Source: a virus. From it: a DNA stretch of 64,000 bases. The position numbers and the translations under genes were made by a program. Numbering within the stretch: position 1 is the first letter of the stretch; each line of letters opens with the position of its first letter. The DNA lies in IMG/VR virus record IMGVR_UViG_3300029922_000014, positions 1 to 64,000 of that record; one strand, written 5' to 3'. Under the pieces are notes generated by a model. That model was not told the DNA's origin and searched no databases. It saw only the letters and a program-made list of their open reading frames with translations. This document shows positions 48,666-58,223 of the stretch, one piece after another.

Positions 48666-51600
48666 TCACTCCCAGGTCGCATTTTCACGGACAACGAAAA
48701 CCTTCTCGGGCGTGCGTCCGCGTGCGAACGACGTCCATCCAGCGGCTGCACAAATTGCCAAGGCCTTCTTCACTTTGTCTCCGTCGGAAAGTACCACTGT
48801 ATGCAAATACTTCCGCACGTCGAGCGCATTGCGAACATGAAACTGCCACTGCGATCCAGGACTGACCGAATCGCCCAAGTCGCCAACGAGGCTGCCGGAA
48901 TTCGACTTGGCGTTCTTCCATGACTCCGGGGTCAGGTACCGTTTCGCCGTCACGCTTCCGTAGGCGTCAATGGATTCGGTATCGTTGGCACCACCGACCA
49001 CGACGACGTCAGTGCGCAGGAATGCCGACGGGTCGAAGTACAGAATGAGATCCGGCTGATTGACGATCTTGCGCATGCAGGCAAAGAAGCCCTGACCGCC
49101 GCCGACACGCAGGTCCTTTTCTGCGGAGGAGTTGCCCGCTGCATTCGAGCCTACGCCCATCGGAAGACCGTACAGACGTTTGATGTAGGCAGCAAAAATG
49201 GCACCGTTGTTTGCCGTCAGCTTCTGCATCATCGTAAGCACGTTATCGACGCGGTGGGCCAGGAACACCTTTCCGAACTTGGCGACGATGTCTTCGCGCG
49301 TCACCCCCACACGATAGGACTCACCGAAGCCAACATCGTTGGGATGGTGAAACTCTGGGTTCCATCCAGGGAGATCCTTCAACTTGGCCGGGGTGGTGTT
49401 GAGCTTGGCAGCCAGGATCGCAGACAGCTTCGTGCGGGCCGCTTCCGCGTTTCCGCCCTGGTAGTCGGCCATTGCCTGCTTGTATGCGCCGTCGGTGACG
49501 TCACTGCCCTCTTCGCCGGGTTTGAATCCGGTGCCCGTGTCCTGTGCCAGATACACCTGCTTCGCGAGGTACAGCACCTCCTTGTCTTTATCCGTCGGCG
49601 GCTTCATGCCGATACCGGCCGCACGTTCAAACAGGTTCAGGAGTGCGGCGACATGGGCCACGGTCGGCTCGCCCGGAATGATTCCCCAAACCTGCCCACG
49701 GAAGGATTTTACCTCGCCGTGCGGGCTGTTGAAGTACACCGTCGCACCAGGGACCTGCGTAGACGTGATGACGAACTGCGTCTGCCCGTGCCCATTCGGC
49801 TTGACCAATGCCATCGGGGTAATGTCCATCTTGACGTTCTTGCCGGTAGGCGCGCTGTCCGGCATGAACCCGGAATCGACCCGCTTCTTGATGGTGATGT
49901 CGGATGGTTCAGAGGTGTCGGATGCCGATGCTTCTGGCGCCCACACGAACGGTTCGATGGGGGGCAGCTTCTTTCCAATCTGCGCCTGCGGATTCTTGCC
50001 TGCCTCTTCGATGGCGAGACAGAAGGGCAGATACTTCGCGATCATGGCGCGCACAACTGCCTTCGGGATGGTCTGATAGTTGCCCTCGCCGTGCACATCA
50101 AGCAGCAGCGCCTGAAGTTGTTTCCGCACCGCAATCACTGCTTCGACCTTGGCCACCTTGATGTTGCCGTCGTTGTGCTCGAAGCAGTGGCTGTCGACGG
50201 AGCGCTGTGCGTCATAAATGACACCGTAGAAGGGCGAACCGCGAACAGCGCTGTCGAAAGGAAGCACCGCAGGTCCGGTTGACTCAACCACGCCACAGAC
50301 AGCGCCGAGCTTTGCGATTGCAGCAACTGCCGCATGGCGGGCCACACGAAAATAAATCACGGTGCCGGCGGTTTCGGTGGTCCCCGAGAGGATGACGCGC
50401 TTGACCATCACCTCCTGGTTGTCGATGGCATCGCGGTCGATCTGCATGCTGCGCCCGGCCCATTGCGCCTGCGCAGCGATCGACACCGACTTGTGCTCCT
50501 CATCAGAGAACCCCTGCTTGTCGGGGTAGTCGTGCAGATGCGCAGGAACGCTCGACGGCAGGGTGTACGACTTGGTGTATGCCGCCCACTCCCACTTCTC
50601 GCCGCGCTGCTTGGCCAGCTTCGCCATCTCGGCAGTCCAGGCTTCGACATACCCATCACGCCGGGTTTTCATCCGCGCCAGAAGCCCGGCGAGCTTGGAG
50701 TCGGAATAGCCGCCCTCCTGTGCGATAGGCGCGATGGTGCTTTCGAGGTCGTCATCCGTGATCGCAGCCACCCGCAGCATGGTCTTGCGCATCGCAGCGA
50801 AGACGGCGGGTGCAATGACGGTCTTTGATTTTGACCAGTCGATGAGCAATTGCTTCGCGACCGGCTGCCCGACATTGCCCGGCGCATTCCAGGCCGGGTC
50901 CAACGACTCTTCGATGCCTTTGGTGACGAACTTGAAGGCCTGCCCGATGTCGATCGGCACCAGCTTTCCGGTGGTAGTGCGCAGCCAGTTGTTTCCGTGC
51001 CCGTCGTGGTTGCCAACGAACATGTCGAACACGTGCTGCTGCATGATCGCGATCATGTCGGATTCGGAGAGGTCTTTGGACGTGTCGACCGCGAATCCGA
51101 GTTCTTTCGCGTCTGCGATGAACGGTTGTGCGGAATACGTCTTTCCGCCGAGTTTGACCACGGTCGCTGGGACGTTGTTGTCCTTGACCATGTTCGCGAG
51201 CTTGAACGCCGCGGCATCGGTGAATGGGCGGATGGCATTGGAGTCCCCGTGCGCGGGCGCCTTGAGGATCCACTTCGCGCCGTCGGCAGTCGTAGCGAAG
51301 AAGATCGGCTTCGATCCGCCGCCAGGACCAGCACCGGCAAGGGTCAGCTTGTCGCCGGAGAGCGCGAGCGTCTTCGTGATCAGGGGATCAGAGGTGATGC
51401 TGGGAGGCGGCAGCATCTGCGTGGCATTTGCCGGCGGTGCCTTCGCGCTGCCCTTCTTCTGCTTGAGCGCAGCGCGGGCCTTCAGGCAGTTGAGCATGAT
51501 CGCTTTGAGCTTCCACGGCATTCCAGGCAGGAAGAGCGTGGCGGCGGGCTTGATCAGTTCCTTTGAGACCTGCGCGTAATGTGGGAACTCCGCCTCCTTC

Positions 51601-54600
51601 AGCAGTTTGCGGAACTCGGTCAGCGTCCCATGCCAGTTGCCCTGGGCGGCGGTAGTCTGAATGAGGTGATTTTTGTTTGCGTCGGGGTGAACATAGTATG
51701 CCGGCTCATCCAGCGGGGTTTTGGGAGGTCCCCAGCCACTGGACGGAAGCTCACTGAGCGGCGCGCAGATGAACGTGGCGGCCTGCGTCATCATCACCAC
51801 ATAGGTCTTGAGCGCGCCGTCGGCAGTTTCGACGCCGACGCTCCCAAGCACGAAACAGCCCCAGAACGACGAACCGGTGTCGTCGTTGACCATTCCATAT
51901 TCGGCGCCGGCAGTGGTGGAGAGCTTGATGATCGCCTGCCCCTGCAACTTCTTCTTCACCGCCTGAATCATGTCGGTGGTAAACGGAACGGAGCCTTCGA
52001 GCAGCGCTTCCCAAACATCCTCGTACGGCGCTGGCGGGATGTTCTGACCTGCGTTGTCGGTGGCCGCGGTGGGCTGTGAGGTGTAGTCGGCTTGTTTGGG
52101 CTTTGCAGCGAGGATGTTGCCGTTCGTCGTCAGCCACTTTTCGGTATCCTTCACCACCTGCTTGTCGCGCACAGAGAGTTCTGCGTACCAGTTGGAGTCT
52201 TCGTAATTGTCCATCGGGACCAGGAAGGTCTCTTCTGTCTCTTGGGGATCCTGGTCTTTAAAGCCGGTCAGAGAGCCACCCGTGGGCTTGGCAATGAACA
52301 GGCGGGTGATCGACGTGGACCCCATGTAATCGCCCAGGTGAGCCAGCGGGACGCAAGAGATGCCAACCTCCTCGAACACTTCGCGCACGGCTGCCTTCTC
52401 GGTCGATTCGCCCGGGTCAACGCCGCCCTTCGGGAAGGTCTTGGAATAGCCACCGAACTCGTTCAGCGGATGCACCAGCAGAAGGTAATGGCAGCCGGTA
52501 GTGGCCCCACCAATCGCTGCGCCGGGGGGAAAGACCACCACGCATCCGGCGGCTGGCTTCTTGCCTGCGATCGTGGCGAACGTCGGTTGCTCAACCGCAG
52601 TGGGGTTGTTCCAGCCCTGGGGCTTCTCACACGGGATTGACACGGTGTCAATCGTCACCGCGCAGTTGTTTTCACCGGGTTTGAAGGTGGCAACGCCGAC
52701 ATGACCAAAGCCATCGGGAAGCGCCGGTTCCTGCTGTGACCACTGGAACTTAAAGCTGACGGGATCAACCTCACCCGCAACATCCTGAACCAGCGGCGTG
52801 CCTTGCCCCGGGGCGGTCGAGTCCTTGAACCAGAACCAGCCAGCGACTACGCCTTCGGCACCGCTGGTATGTTTGACCTGGGTGCCAATAGGAAAGAAAA
52901 CACCTTCAGGCGCCGGGACAAGGTGGTACCCCTGATGATTCGCGATCCAGGCGGTGACTTCTTCCGACGGCGCATATCCCAGCGGCGAACTGGGCTGGCC
53001 CTCTTCCTTCTTCTCCCAGTTCGATGGCTTGGAAACGGTGAAATACGCCTTGCCGTCCCCGTTCTTGACAACTGCCATGGGCTTCTGTCCTGAGACGAGA
53101 GGGTGGGATCTGACCCACCCCACTACCGTCACGACAACGCCCGCTCCGATCTTGTCCGTAAGCTCCGTTCCGACCGGAAAGAACTCGCCGGCTGGCGCAT
53201 GGACCAGGGTGTAATGAAGATCATTCGCCCAATCCTGAAGTTGCTGTGAAACGACATATCCGGATGCAGGCGGAATGAACTGGTCTGGCTCTTTCTTCGT
53301 CCAGGCTTCAGGGTTGAACGCGATCGACGGCGGACCGCCTCCGGGGCTCTGGGAAAGCATGAACGTCTTCGCGAGGATGGATGCCGATCCCGACGTTTTC
53401 TTCACGTACCCAGAAACGACTTCAGTCGTCCCGTAACCGACCACTTCGGTGCCGATCGGAAACTCTCCGGGCGGAACAGGAACAAAAACGTAGCCTGCCT
53501 GTTCGGCGTATTCCTGATGGTGCTGCGAAACCTCGTACCCCAACGCAAGCGATGACGTCGGCGCTTCGACCGGCTCGTCGATGATGCTGGCAACCGGAAC
53601 ACCGCCAATCACCTGTCCAACAATCCACTGCGGCGGGCCGCCCGACTGCGTGACGCTGTCGATGTAGTAGTACGTCACGTTGCCAACAGTGACGCCCCCC
53701 AGCATCTGCATGGCCTTTGGCCCATACGTCAGATAGGGCGGTTTCGTAAGCCACTTGAACGCATCGGCTGGATGGCAGTTGTGCACGACCACGCCATAAG
53801 CGTCATCAACCGCCTTGAAGTCGATATCGGGAGTCACCGGACTGCCGTGCATCGGAAGGAGCAACGCGAGCTTGTACTTTCCAGCGGTCTCGTCGACAGC
53901 GAGCACGTACATGTGCGTCTCGACCTGCTTCCCTTTCGGGATCAGGATGTCGCCTGCCTTGAAGGCCGGAACGGGCTTGGACACCACGGGCGGAAAAACC
54001 GCGATAAGCGGGAATGTCACCGTGTCCTCGATGTCCGCGTCGATCGTTTCTGCGGTGCAACGCCACATGACCCACTTGCCGTCCTTCGCAGTGTATGCGT
54101 ACGCCCAGGAATAGCCGTCGAGGTCGATCGTGTACGTTTTCGTCGCGTAGGCGAGTTCAGCCTTCCCATCCCCGGTCGGATCGGAAATGAACGCACAGGC
54201 TTTTGCAGCGGTGGAAGCAGTGCCGATGAACTCGTTTTCGCCACTCTCGTCGAAGGTCTCGGCAATGACCTTTACCGACGTTGCGCCGAACAGCGCCAGC
54301 GGAGCCAACCAATAGGTCGTGACTCCGGCTTTGGTGCCGATGTGCCCAATCCAATACCGCATCTTCTCTTCGTTGTTTCGCACGATGTCGTTGACGCTGA
54401 ACTTCGGAACGTACGCCTTGGGCATCTCCGGTGCCTTCTTCCACACCGGCGTGATCTCGCCGCTTTCGATCTTTGCTGCGAGCGCGTCGTCTTCGTAGTC
54501 GTCGATGTCACCATCGTCATCCTGGCAGATGACCAGAACATCATCGACAACGACCGCTTCGCCGTTTTCATCTGTCGCGGGCAGGTCTTTGACTTCGATC

Positions 54601-56018
54601 ACCGCCTTGACGGTGAAGATGACTCCTGATTTTACGTGCAGCAGTTGCGTGATCGACTCGTACTGCTTCTGCGTTCCTGCCGTCGCAGCAATGAATGCCG
54701 ACGCAGTCTTGGTTTCGAGGTAGTCGAGGGGATGCCAATTTTCAGGATGGTCGGTGTACCCGGCGGCGTACTTGTCTTCGAGATGCGCAGCGAGCCAGCC
54801 GGATTGCAGCGTCGGCTTCGGCGCGGCGACAGGTTCCGGTTCCGGCGTGGGTTCTGGCGCGGGGACAGAAGTCGGAGCAGCAATAGGTGCCGGCGCTGGC
54901 GTCGGTGCGGCAGCGGGCGCGGGAATGAACTTTGTGACGTGCTCTTCAGTGAAGACACCGAATGGAACGCCGACATCCGACTCGGCAGGGATGCCGCCGT
55001 TGATGACCGTCCAGTCTTTGGCGATCCACGCCGCCAAGTAGATGTGGAAGATGCCGCCATTGAGCTTGCGGTGCACGATCCATTTATGGAAAAGTTCGAG
55101 CGTCTGGTGCGCGGTGATCTTGTTGATCGCCCAACCGTGATAAGCCTTTTCGATCAGGTCCCAGAACTTCTCCATCAGATTCTCGAAACCGTGGACCTTC
55201 GACGGATCTTCCCACTTTGCCCCGTGCGGGTGCATGTAGGTGATCGCGGCGTTGATGGCGTCGGAATACTTCGCGAAGCCAGAAACCGCGTCCTCAAGGC
55301 CCGGGGGCTTCTTGGTGCTCTTGTTCAGTTCCTTGATCTTCGCCTTGTCCTCGGTCGCCAGCACGAGGTAACCGATGAAGGTCGGCCAGATCATCTTGGT
55401 GGCAACGACCGCGGGCTGATGGATCAGTTGCTGCCACTTCAGCGATTCGTCGAGCATGCGCAGGGGACGAACGACGGCGAGTTCATTCAGGTCGCAGCGG
55501 GCGGCGTCGGCGTACTTGCCCTGAATATGTTCTGCGATGACACCAAACACTTCGGGCATCTTGTAGCAGGCTTCGATGGCCTCACCGACCGCGTCTGCGT
55601 GAGAACCGAACGTGGCGACCATGTCGGGGATGTCGTGTTCTTGGCGCAGGCGCTCCCAGAGGAATCGGCCGACGCTGGCTTCGGTCAGGTTCCATTCCGT
55701 GCGCCAGCCATCATCGCCAAGGGCTTCCGCGATCTCGGTTACGCTGGCGTGAAGCAAGGTGCCAAGCGAAAGCGAAACAGGGGTCTTGCCTAAGAGCGTG
55801 GCGGTGGCAAAGGCGTATCCAGCTTCGCGCCCGTAGTGGTCCCAAGCAGCGGAAGCAGATTCGGAGACGTGGACGCGTTCACAGTTCAGGCGATTGAAGC
55901 GAACGATCCGCTTCAACACACCGATGCTGACCTGTCCACTTGCCAGAGCTTCGCTGATCTTGCGCTTCTCCGGGATGGCGGCGGCGATGGCGCGGACGGC
56001 GGCGGGTACATGGATCAC
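48666..56018 (-). CDS. 2450-residue multidomain protein with Nudix and kinase-like domains
   Basis: GTG start with GGAGAA, coupled to the gene upstream (GTGA). Order: a helical N-terminus (1-360); a Pro/Ala linker (about 362-408); beta-rich regions with SVNDIVRNNEEKMRYWIG; three similar repeats of about 75 residues (about 820-1075) with consensus GY-x-VS and FFP-I-GTEV; a Nudix domain (about 1130-1260) with a complete box, GGVDPGESTEKAAVREVFEEVGI split as G-x5-E-x7-REVFEEVGI; and a PI3/4-kinase- or CotH-like domain (about 1590-1760) with ILKAPA (Lys), FVGNHDGHGNNW (catalytic D-x-H-x2-N) and VPIDIG (metal D). The remainder is unassigned. It lies in the head gene block, so it may be packaged and injected as a polyvalent effector; that is inference. 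Confidence 0.85.
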   Translation of the reverse strand: MIHVPAAVRAIAAAIPEKRKISEALASGQVSIGVLKRIVRFNRLNCERVHVSESASAAWDHYGREAGYAFATATLLGKTPVSLSLGTLLHASVTEIAEALGDDGWRTEWNLTEASVGRFLWERLRQEHDIPDMVATFGSHADAVGEAIEACYKMPEVFGVIAEHIQGKYADAARCDLNELAVVRPLRMLDESLKWQQLIHQPAVVATKMIWPTFIGYLVLATEDKAKIKELNKSTKKPPGLEDAVSGFAKYSDAINAAITYMHPHGAKWEDPSKVHGFENLMEKFWDLIEKAYHGWAINKITAHQTLELFHKWIVHRKLNGGIFHIYLAAWIAKDWTVINGGIPAESDVGVPFGVFTEEHVTKFIPAPAAAPTPAPAPIAAPTSVPAPEPTPEPEPVAAPKPTLQSGWLAAHLEDKYAAGYTDHPENWHPLDYLETKTASAFIAATAGTQKQYESITQLLHVKSGVIFTVKAVIEVKDLPATDENGEAVVVDDVLVICQDDDGDIDDYEDDALAAKIESGEITPVWKKAPEMPKAYVPKFSVNDIVRNNEEKMRYWIGHIGTKAGVTTYWLAPLALFGATSVKVIAETFDESGENEFIGTASTAAKACAFISDPTGDGKAELAYATKTYTIDLDGYSWAYAYTAKDGKWVMWRCTAETIDADIEDTVTFPLIAVFPPVVSKPVPAFKAGDILIPKGKQVETHMYVLAVDETAGKYKLALLLPMHGSPVTPDIDFKAVDDAYGVVVHNCHPADAFKWLTKPPYLTYGPKAMQMLGGVTVGNVTYYYIDSVTQSGGPPQWIVGQVIGGVPVASIIDEPVEAPTSSLALGYEVSQHHQEYAEQAGYVFVPVPPGEFPIGTEVVGYGTTEVVSGYVKKTSGSASILAKTFMLSQSPGGGPPSIAFNPEAWTKKEPDQFIPPASGYVVSQQLQDWANDLHYTLVHAPAGEFFPVGTELTDKIGAGVVVTVVGWVRSHPLVSGQKPMAVVKNGDGKAYFTVSKPSNWEKKEEGQPSSPLGYAPSEEVTAWIANHQGYHLVPAPEGVFFPIGTQVKHTSGAEGVVAGWFWFKDSTAPGQGTPLVQDVAGEVDPVSFKFQWSQQEPALPDGFGHVGVATFKPGENNCAVTIDTVSIPCEKPQGWNNPTAVEQPTFATIAGKKPAAGCVVVFPPGAAIGGATTGCHYLLLVHPLNEFGGYSKTFPKGGVDPGESTEKAAVREVFEEVGISCVPLAHLGDYMGSTSITRLFIAKPTGGSLTGFKDQDPQETEETFLVPMDNYEDSNWYAELSVRDKQVVKDTEKWLTTNGNILAAKPKQADYTSQPTAATDNAGQNIPPAPYEDVWEALLEGSVPFTTDMIQAVKKKLQGQAIIKLSTTAGAEYGMVNDDTGSSFWGCFVLGSVGVETADGALKTYVVMMTQAATFICAPLSELPSSGWGPPKTPLDEPAYYVHPDANKNHLIQTTAAQGNWHGTLTEFRKLLKEAEFPHYAQVSKELIKPAATLFLPGMPWKLKAIMLNCLKARAALKQKKGSAKAPPANATQMLPPPSITSDPLITKTLALSGDKLTLAGAGPGGGSKPIFFATTADGAKWILKAPAHGDSNAIRPFTDAAAFKLANMVKDNNVPATVVKLGGKTYSAQPFIADAKELGFAVDTSKDLSESDMIAIMQQHVFDMFVGNHDGHGNNWLRTTTGKLVPIDIGQAFKFVTKGIEESLDPAWNAPGNVGQPVAKQLLIDWSKSKTVIAPAVFAAMRKTMLRVAAITDDDLESTIAPIAQEGGYSDSKLAGLLARMKTRRDGYVEAWTAEMAKLAKQRGEKWEWAAYTKSYTLPSSVPAHLHDYPDKQGFSDEEHKSVSIAAQAQWAGRSMQIDRDAIDNQEVMVKRVILSGTTETAGTVIYFRVARHAAVAAIAKLGAVCGVVESTGPAVLPFDSAVRGSPFYGVIYDAQRSVDSHCFEHNDGNIKVAKVEAVIAVRKQLQALLLDVHGEGNYQTIPKAVVRAMIAKYLPFCLAIEEAGKNPQAQIGKKLPPIEPFVWAPEASASDTSEPSDITIKKRVDSGFMPDSAPTGKNVKMDITPMALVKPNGHGQTQFVITSTQVPGATVYFNSPHGEVKSFRGQVWGIIPGEPTVAHVAALLNLFERAAGIGMKPPTDKDKEVLYLAKQVYLAQDTGTGFKPGEEGSDVTDGAYKQAMADYQGGNAEAARTKLSAILAAKLNTTPAKLKDLPGWNPEFHHPNDVGFGESYRVGVTREDIVAKFGKVFLAHRVDNVLTMMQKLTANNGAIFAAYIKRLYGLPMGVGSNAAGNSSAEKDLRVGGGQGFFACMRKIVNQPDLILYFDPSAFLRTDVVVVGGANDTESIDAYGSVTAKRYLTPESWKNAKSNSGSLVGDLGDSVSPGSQWQFHVRNALDVRKYLHTVVLSDGDKVKKALAICAAAGWTSFARGRTPEKVFVVRENATWE
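52360..52430 (-). other. Nudix box coding segment of the giant protein
   Basis: Encodes the complete Nudix signature (G-x5-E-x7-R-E-V-F-E-E-V-G-I). All catalytic residues are present, so hydrolysis of a nucleoside-diphosphate-linked substrate is expected. Confidence 0.9.
52636..52652. repeat. 17 bp palindrome, intragenic copy in giant gene
   Basis: ATTGACA-CGG-TGTCAAT, read as I-D-T-V-S-I just before the Nudix domain. Confidence 0.9.
52790..53560 (-). repeat. Three coding repeats of about 75 residues in the giant gene
   Basis: Copies start with GYEVSQHHQEYAEQ, GYVVSQQLQDWAND and GYAPSEEVTAWIAN, each continuing with a [VA]P-x-G-[EV]-F-[FP] turn and a GTE/GTQ strand. They look like tandem small beta-barrels, perhaps SH3-like binding units. 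Confidence 0.75.
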
Positions 56019-56470
56019 GGTGTTCTCCGATGCTTGCTCTTGGCGTCACGCTCTTCGCGACGTTTGAGCACCTGGGATGGAAGCTTGATTGACACGATGT
56101 CAGTCTTCGGCGGCTTGAGCTTCGTCAGCAAAGCGCTCAGCGCATCTGCATTCGCTGGCGCCTCATGGAACTTGTCTTTGTACCGAACGGAGAGCGCGCC
56201 CATGAGACCGATGACGTGGACGGTGTAGTCGTGCTGGGTGAGCTTTTTGACGGCCTTGTCCACCTCGGTCACGGACCAGCCACGCGCCAACAAAGCCGCC
56301 TGTGAGGCTTCTGGAACGATCAGCGACTTCGAGGTCTGTCCGTACACCCGACGCGAAACTGCGGCGAGCGGAGAGAGCGTGCGGGGATTGATGAGGGCGT
56401 ACCCGGCTTCCTTCACCAGCGCTTCAGCGCGCGGGTGTAGTGGGCTGGTCAGGACGACGGCGACTTTCAC
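56015..56470 (-). CDS. Hypothetical protein before the giant gene
   Basis: 151 residues, GTG start without a clear ribosome binding site. The N-terminal 100 residues (VAVVLTSPLHPRAEALVKEAGY, TQHDYTVHVIGLMGALSVRYKDKF) look alpha/beta. The C-terminus is very basic (KRREERDAKSKHRR) and contains the palindrome-encoded T-D-I-V-S-I. Not recognised. Confidence 0.65.
   Translation of the reverse strand: MKVAVVLTSPLHPRAEALVKEAGYALINPRTLSPLAAVSRRVYGQTSKSLIVPEASQAALLARGWSVTEVDKAVKKLTQHDYTVHVIGLMGALSVRYKDKFHEAPANADALSALLTKLKPPKTDIVSIKLPSQVLKRREERDAKSKHRRTP
56088..56104. repeat. 17 bp palindrome, intragenic copy
   Basis: ATTGACA-CGA-TGTCAGT within 56015-56470, read as T-D-I-V-S-I. Confidence 0.9.
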
Positions 56471-56472
56471 AG

Positions 56473-56489
56473 GATCGACACGGCATCAC
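56473..56489. repeat. Degenerate palindrome
   Basis: ATCGACA-CGG-CATCACT matches only 12-13 of the 17 positions. It lies between the gene starting at 56470 and the stop at 56486. It may be a decayed copy or chance. Confidence 0.3.
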
Positions 56490-56908
56490 TCGGCACGGCG
56501 CTTGGGCATGTTCTTGAGCATGCTGGCCGCAAACCCTGCCGTGACCACTCGCGGGGCAGGAGGCGGGGCATTCTCGACAAGGGGGTGTTCACTTGCGTTC
56601 CACTCGTCGTTGGTAACGACGCCCGTCTTTTTTGCCCTGGCTTCGAGGAGAGCACCCAGCGAGGTCACAACCTTGCCTTCTGGGGTCTTGGAACCGCCCG
56701 ATGAACCCGTCTGCGGGGCTCCAGGTGCCCTTTTTCCTTCGTCAACGGCCTTCGGGACGGGTTTGCCACCAGCACGCGCCAAAATACCGGCCACGCCCGA
56801 TGCAGGGGCCTTGGCGGATTGCATGCCAGCACGGGCTGGCGGCAGGGAATGCCCTGCCGGCGCAGCGGATGCGGACTCATCGAACTCAGGGCGTTGCGGC
56901 GCTGCCAC
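56486..56908 (-). CDS. Low-complexity head-region protein with LxxMPxxRRAE-type C-terminus
   Basis: 140 residues, GTG start. Ala/Pro/Gly-rich and probably disordered. The C-terminal FAASMLKNMPKRRAE resembles TSRILSRMPNGRRAE near the end of the next gene upstream, suggesting a shared targeting or cleavage signal. Coupled gene order supports expression. Confidence 0.6.
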   Translation of the reverse strand: MAAPQRPEFDESASAAPAGHSLPPARAGMQSAKAPASGVAGILARAGGKPVPKAVDEGKRAPGAPQTGSSGGSKTPEGKVVTSLGALLEARAKKTGVVTNDEWNASEHPLVENAPPPAPRVVTAGFAASMLKNMPKRRAE

Positions 56909-56937
56909 AGGATAGCCCTTTCACGTAGTCGAGGTGA

Positions 56938-58146
56938 TCAGGCTTTCTTGACGGATTCCGGCTTCGGTTCCGCGCGCCGGCCATTGGGCATGCGGCTCAG
57001 GATGCGGCTGGTGAGCCCGGCACCTTCCATGACGTTCGAGATGGCGTCGGTCTGGTGCGCGAGCAAGGACTTCTTGGCCTTGCCGGGCGCCTGCTTGCTG
57101 ACCGGGACTTTGGCCTTGACCTTGGACAGGAAGCTGGCCTTGGCCTTCTTCGCCGGTTCACCCTTCTTGGGGGCAGCCTGGGGCTTGGTGGTCGCGCCGG
57201 CCTTGATCTGGGCTGCGGTCTTCTTGGTCTTGTCGCCCGACTTGGCGGCGCCGGCAGCGGACTGGGCAGCGTGGCCGCCGATGAACTTCTTGTACTTCGC
57301 GACGCCGGCCTTCGAGCCGGTGCTGTAGTCCACCTTGCCGTTGGTGTTGTATTTGTCGCCGCGGCCGGCGGTGCCGGCCTTGGTGTAGGTGCCGCCGGAC
57401 TTGGCGCCGGGGGCGACGTATTTCTTCTGGCCGGGTTTGGCGCGGGCGATGACCTGCTTCGCGAGCATGGCCAGGGACATGCGCACGACCTTGTTCTTGC
57501 CCTGCTCGCCGCTCTTGCGGATCTTCACGAAGTCGCCCTTCGCCATCTCGGTCAGTTCGGCTTCGGTCATGTCGAGGTGGCCGACGATCGCAGCACGGCG
57601 GGTCTTCTCGGCCAGGGTGCTGACGGGCAGGTTCGAGATGTGGTGCAGGACCAGCATTTCCAGGTCGTCTTCGTCGACCATGTAGGCGGCGAGTTCGCCG
57701 GGGACCTGTTGGATGATGGCCGGGACGGATTCGTCCTTCTTGTCATCTTCCTTCTTTTTGCCCTTGGTGTCCTTGTCGTCTTCTTCGTCGTCCGCATCAT
57801 CCTCGTCTTCGTCGTCGGCATCTTCCTCTTCTTCCTCATCATCGGCGTCGTCGCCCTCTTCGTCATCCTCATCATCGGCCATGGCTTCACCGATGGCGCC
57901 GACGAAGGTCTCGTCGGTCGAGGCCTTGAGGTCGATGGTGCCGTGGAAGCGCTCGACGTGCGCGCGCAGTTCCTTGTCGGCCAGGATGGATTCGATCAGC
58001 ACGTCCCAGTCGACCGATTCCAGGAAGTCCTGGATGGTCTGGCCTTCGATGGTGAGCTTGTCGCCGTTGTAGAGGAGCGCGGCGACCGATTCGTCCGCAG
58101 CGGGGGCGATGGGTTCGTCGGCGCGCTGGGTGATGATGAGCGGCAT
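56938..58146 (-). CDS. Polyampholyte protein: acidic block then Lys/Ala histone-like tail
   Basis: 402 residues, ATG with AGGAG. Residues about 90-140 are nearly all Asp/Glu. Residues about 150-230 form a helical domain (YMVDEDDLEMLVLHHISNLPV, TLAEKTRRAAIVGHLDMTEAEL). The last 150 are Lys/Ala/Gly/Pro-rich like histone H1 tails and end with the RMPNGRRAE motif. Acidic-plus-basic blocks are typical of internal head or scaffold components that handle DNA charge. No enzymatic motif. Confidence 0.75.
   Translation of the reverse strand: MPLIITQRADEPIAPAADESVAALLYNGDKLTIEGQTIQDFLESVDWDVLIESILADKELRAHVERFHGTIDLKASTDETFVGAIGEAMADDEDDEEGDDADDEEEEEDADDEDEDDADDEEDDKDTKGKKKEDDKKDESVPAIIQQVPGELAAYMVDEDDLEMLVLHHISNLPVSTLAEKTRRAAIVGHLDMTEAELTEMAKGDFVKIRKSGEQGKNKVVRMSLAMLAKQVIARAKPGQKKYVAPGAKSGGTYTKAGTAGRGDKYNTNGKVDYSTGSKAGVAKYKKFIGGHAAQSAAGAAKSGDKTKKTAAQIKAGATTKPQAAPKKGEPAKKAKASFLSKVKAKVPVSKQAPGKAKKSLLAHQTDAISNVMEGAGLTSRILSRMPNGRRAEPKPESVKKA
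57730..57885 (-). repeat. Asp/Glu codon-rich low-complexity tract
   Basis: GAC/GAT/GAG/GAA runs encode the acidic block of the 56938-58146 protein. The opposite strand shows only Ser-rich or hydrophobic shadow frames. Confidence 0.85.
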
Positions 58147-58198
58147 GAGGTTGACTCCTGATCTGCTGGCGAGGGTAGGTTAAGAAGCGCGCACGTCC

Positions 58199-58215
58199 AC
58201 TGACACGGTGTCAGT
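58199..58215. repeat. 17 bp palindrome, intergenic
   Basis: ACTGACA-CGG-TGTCAGT between the stop at 58224 and the leader of the gene starting at 58146, 53 bases from its ATG. No -10 at 15 bp. Confidence 0.9.
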
Positions 58216-58223
58216 CCTTGGGA

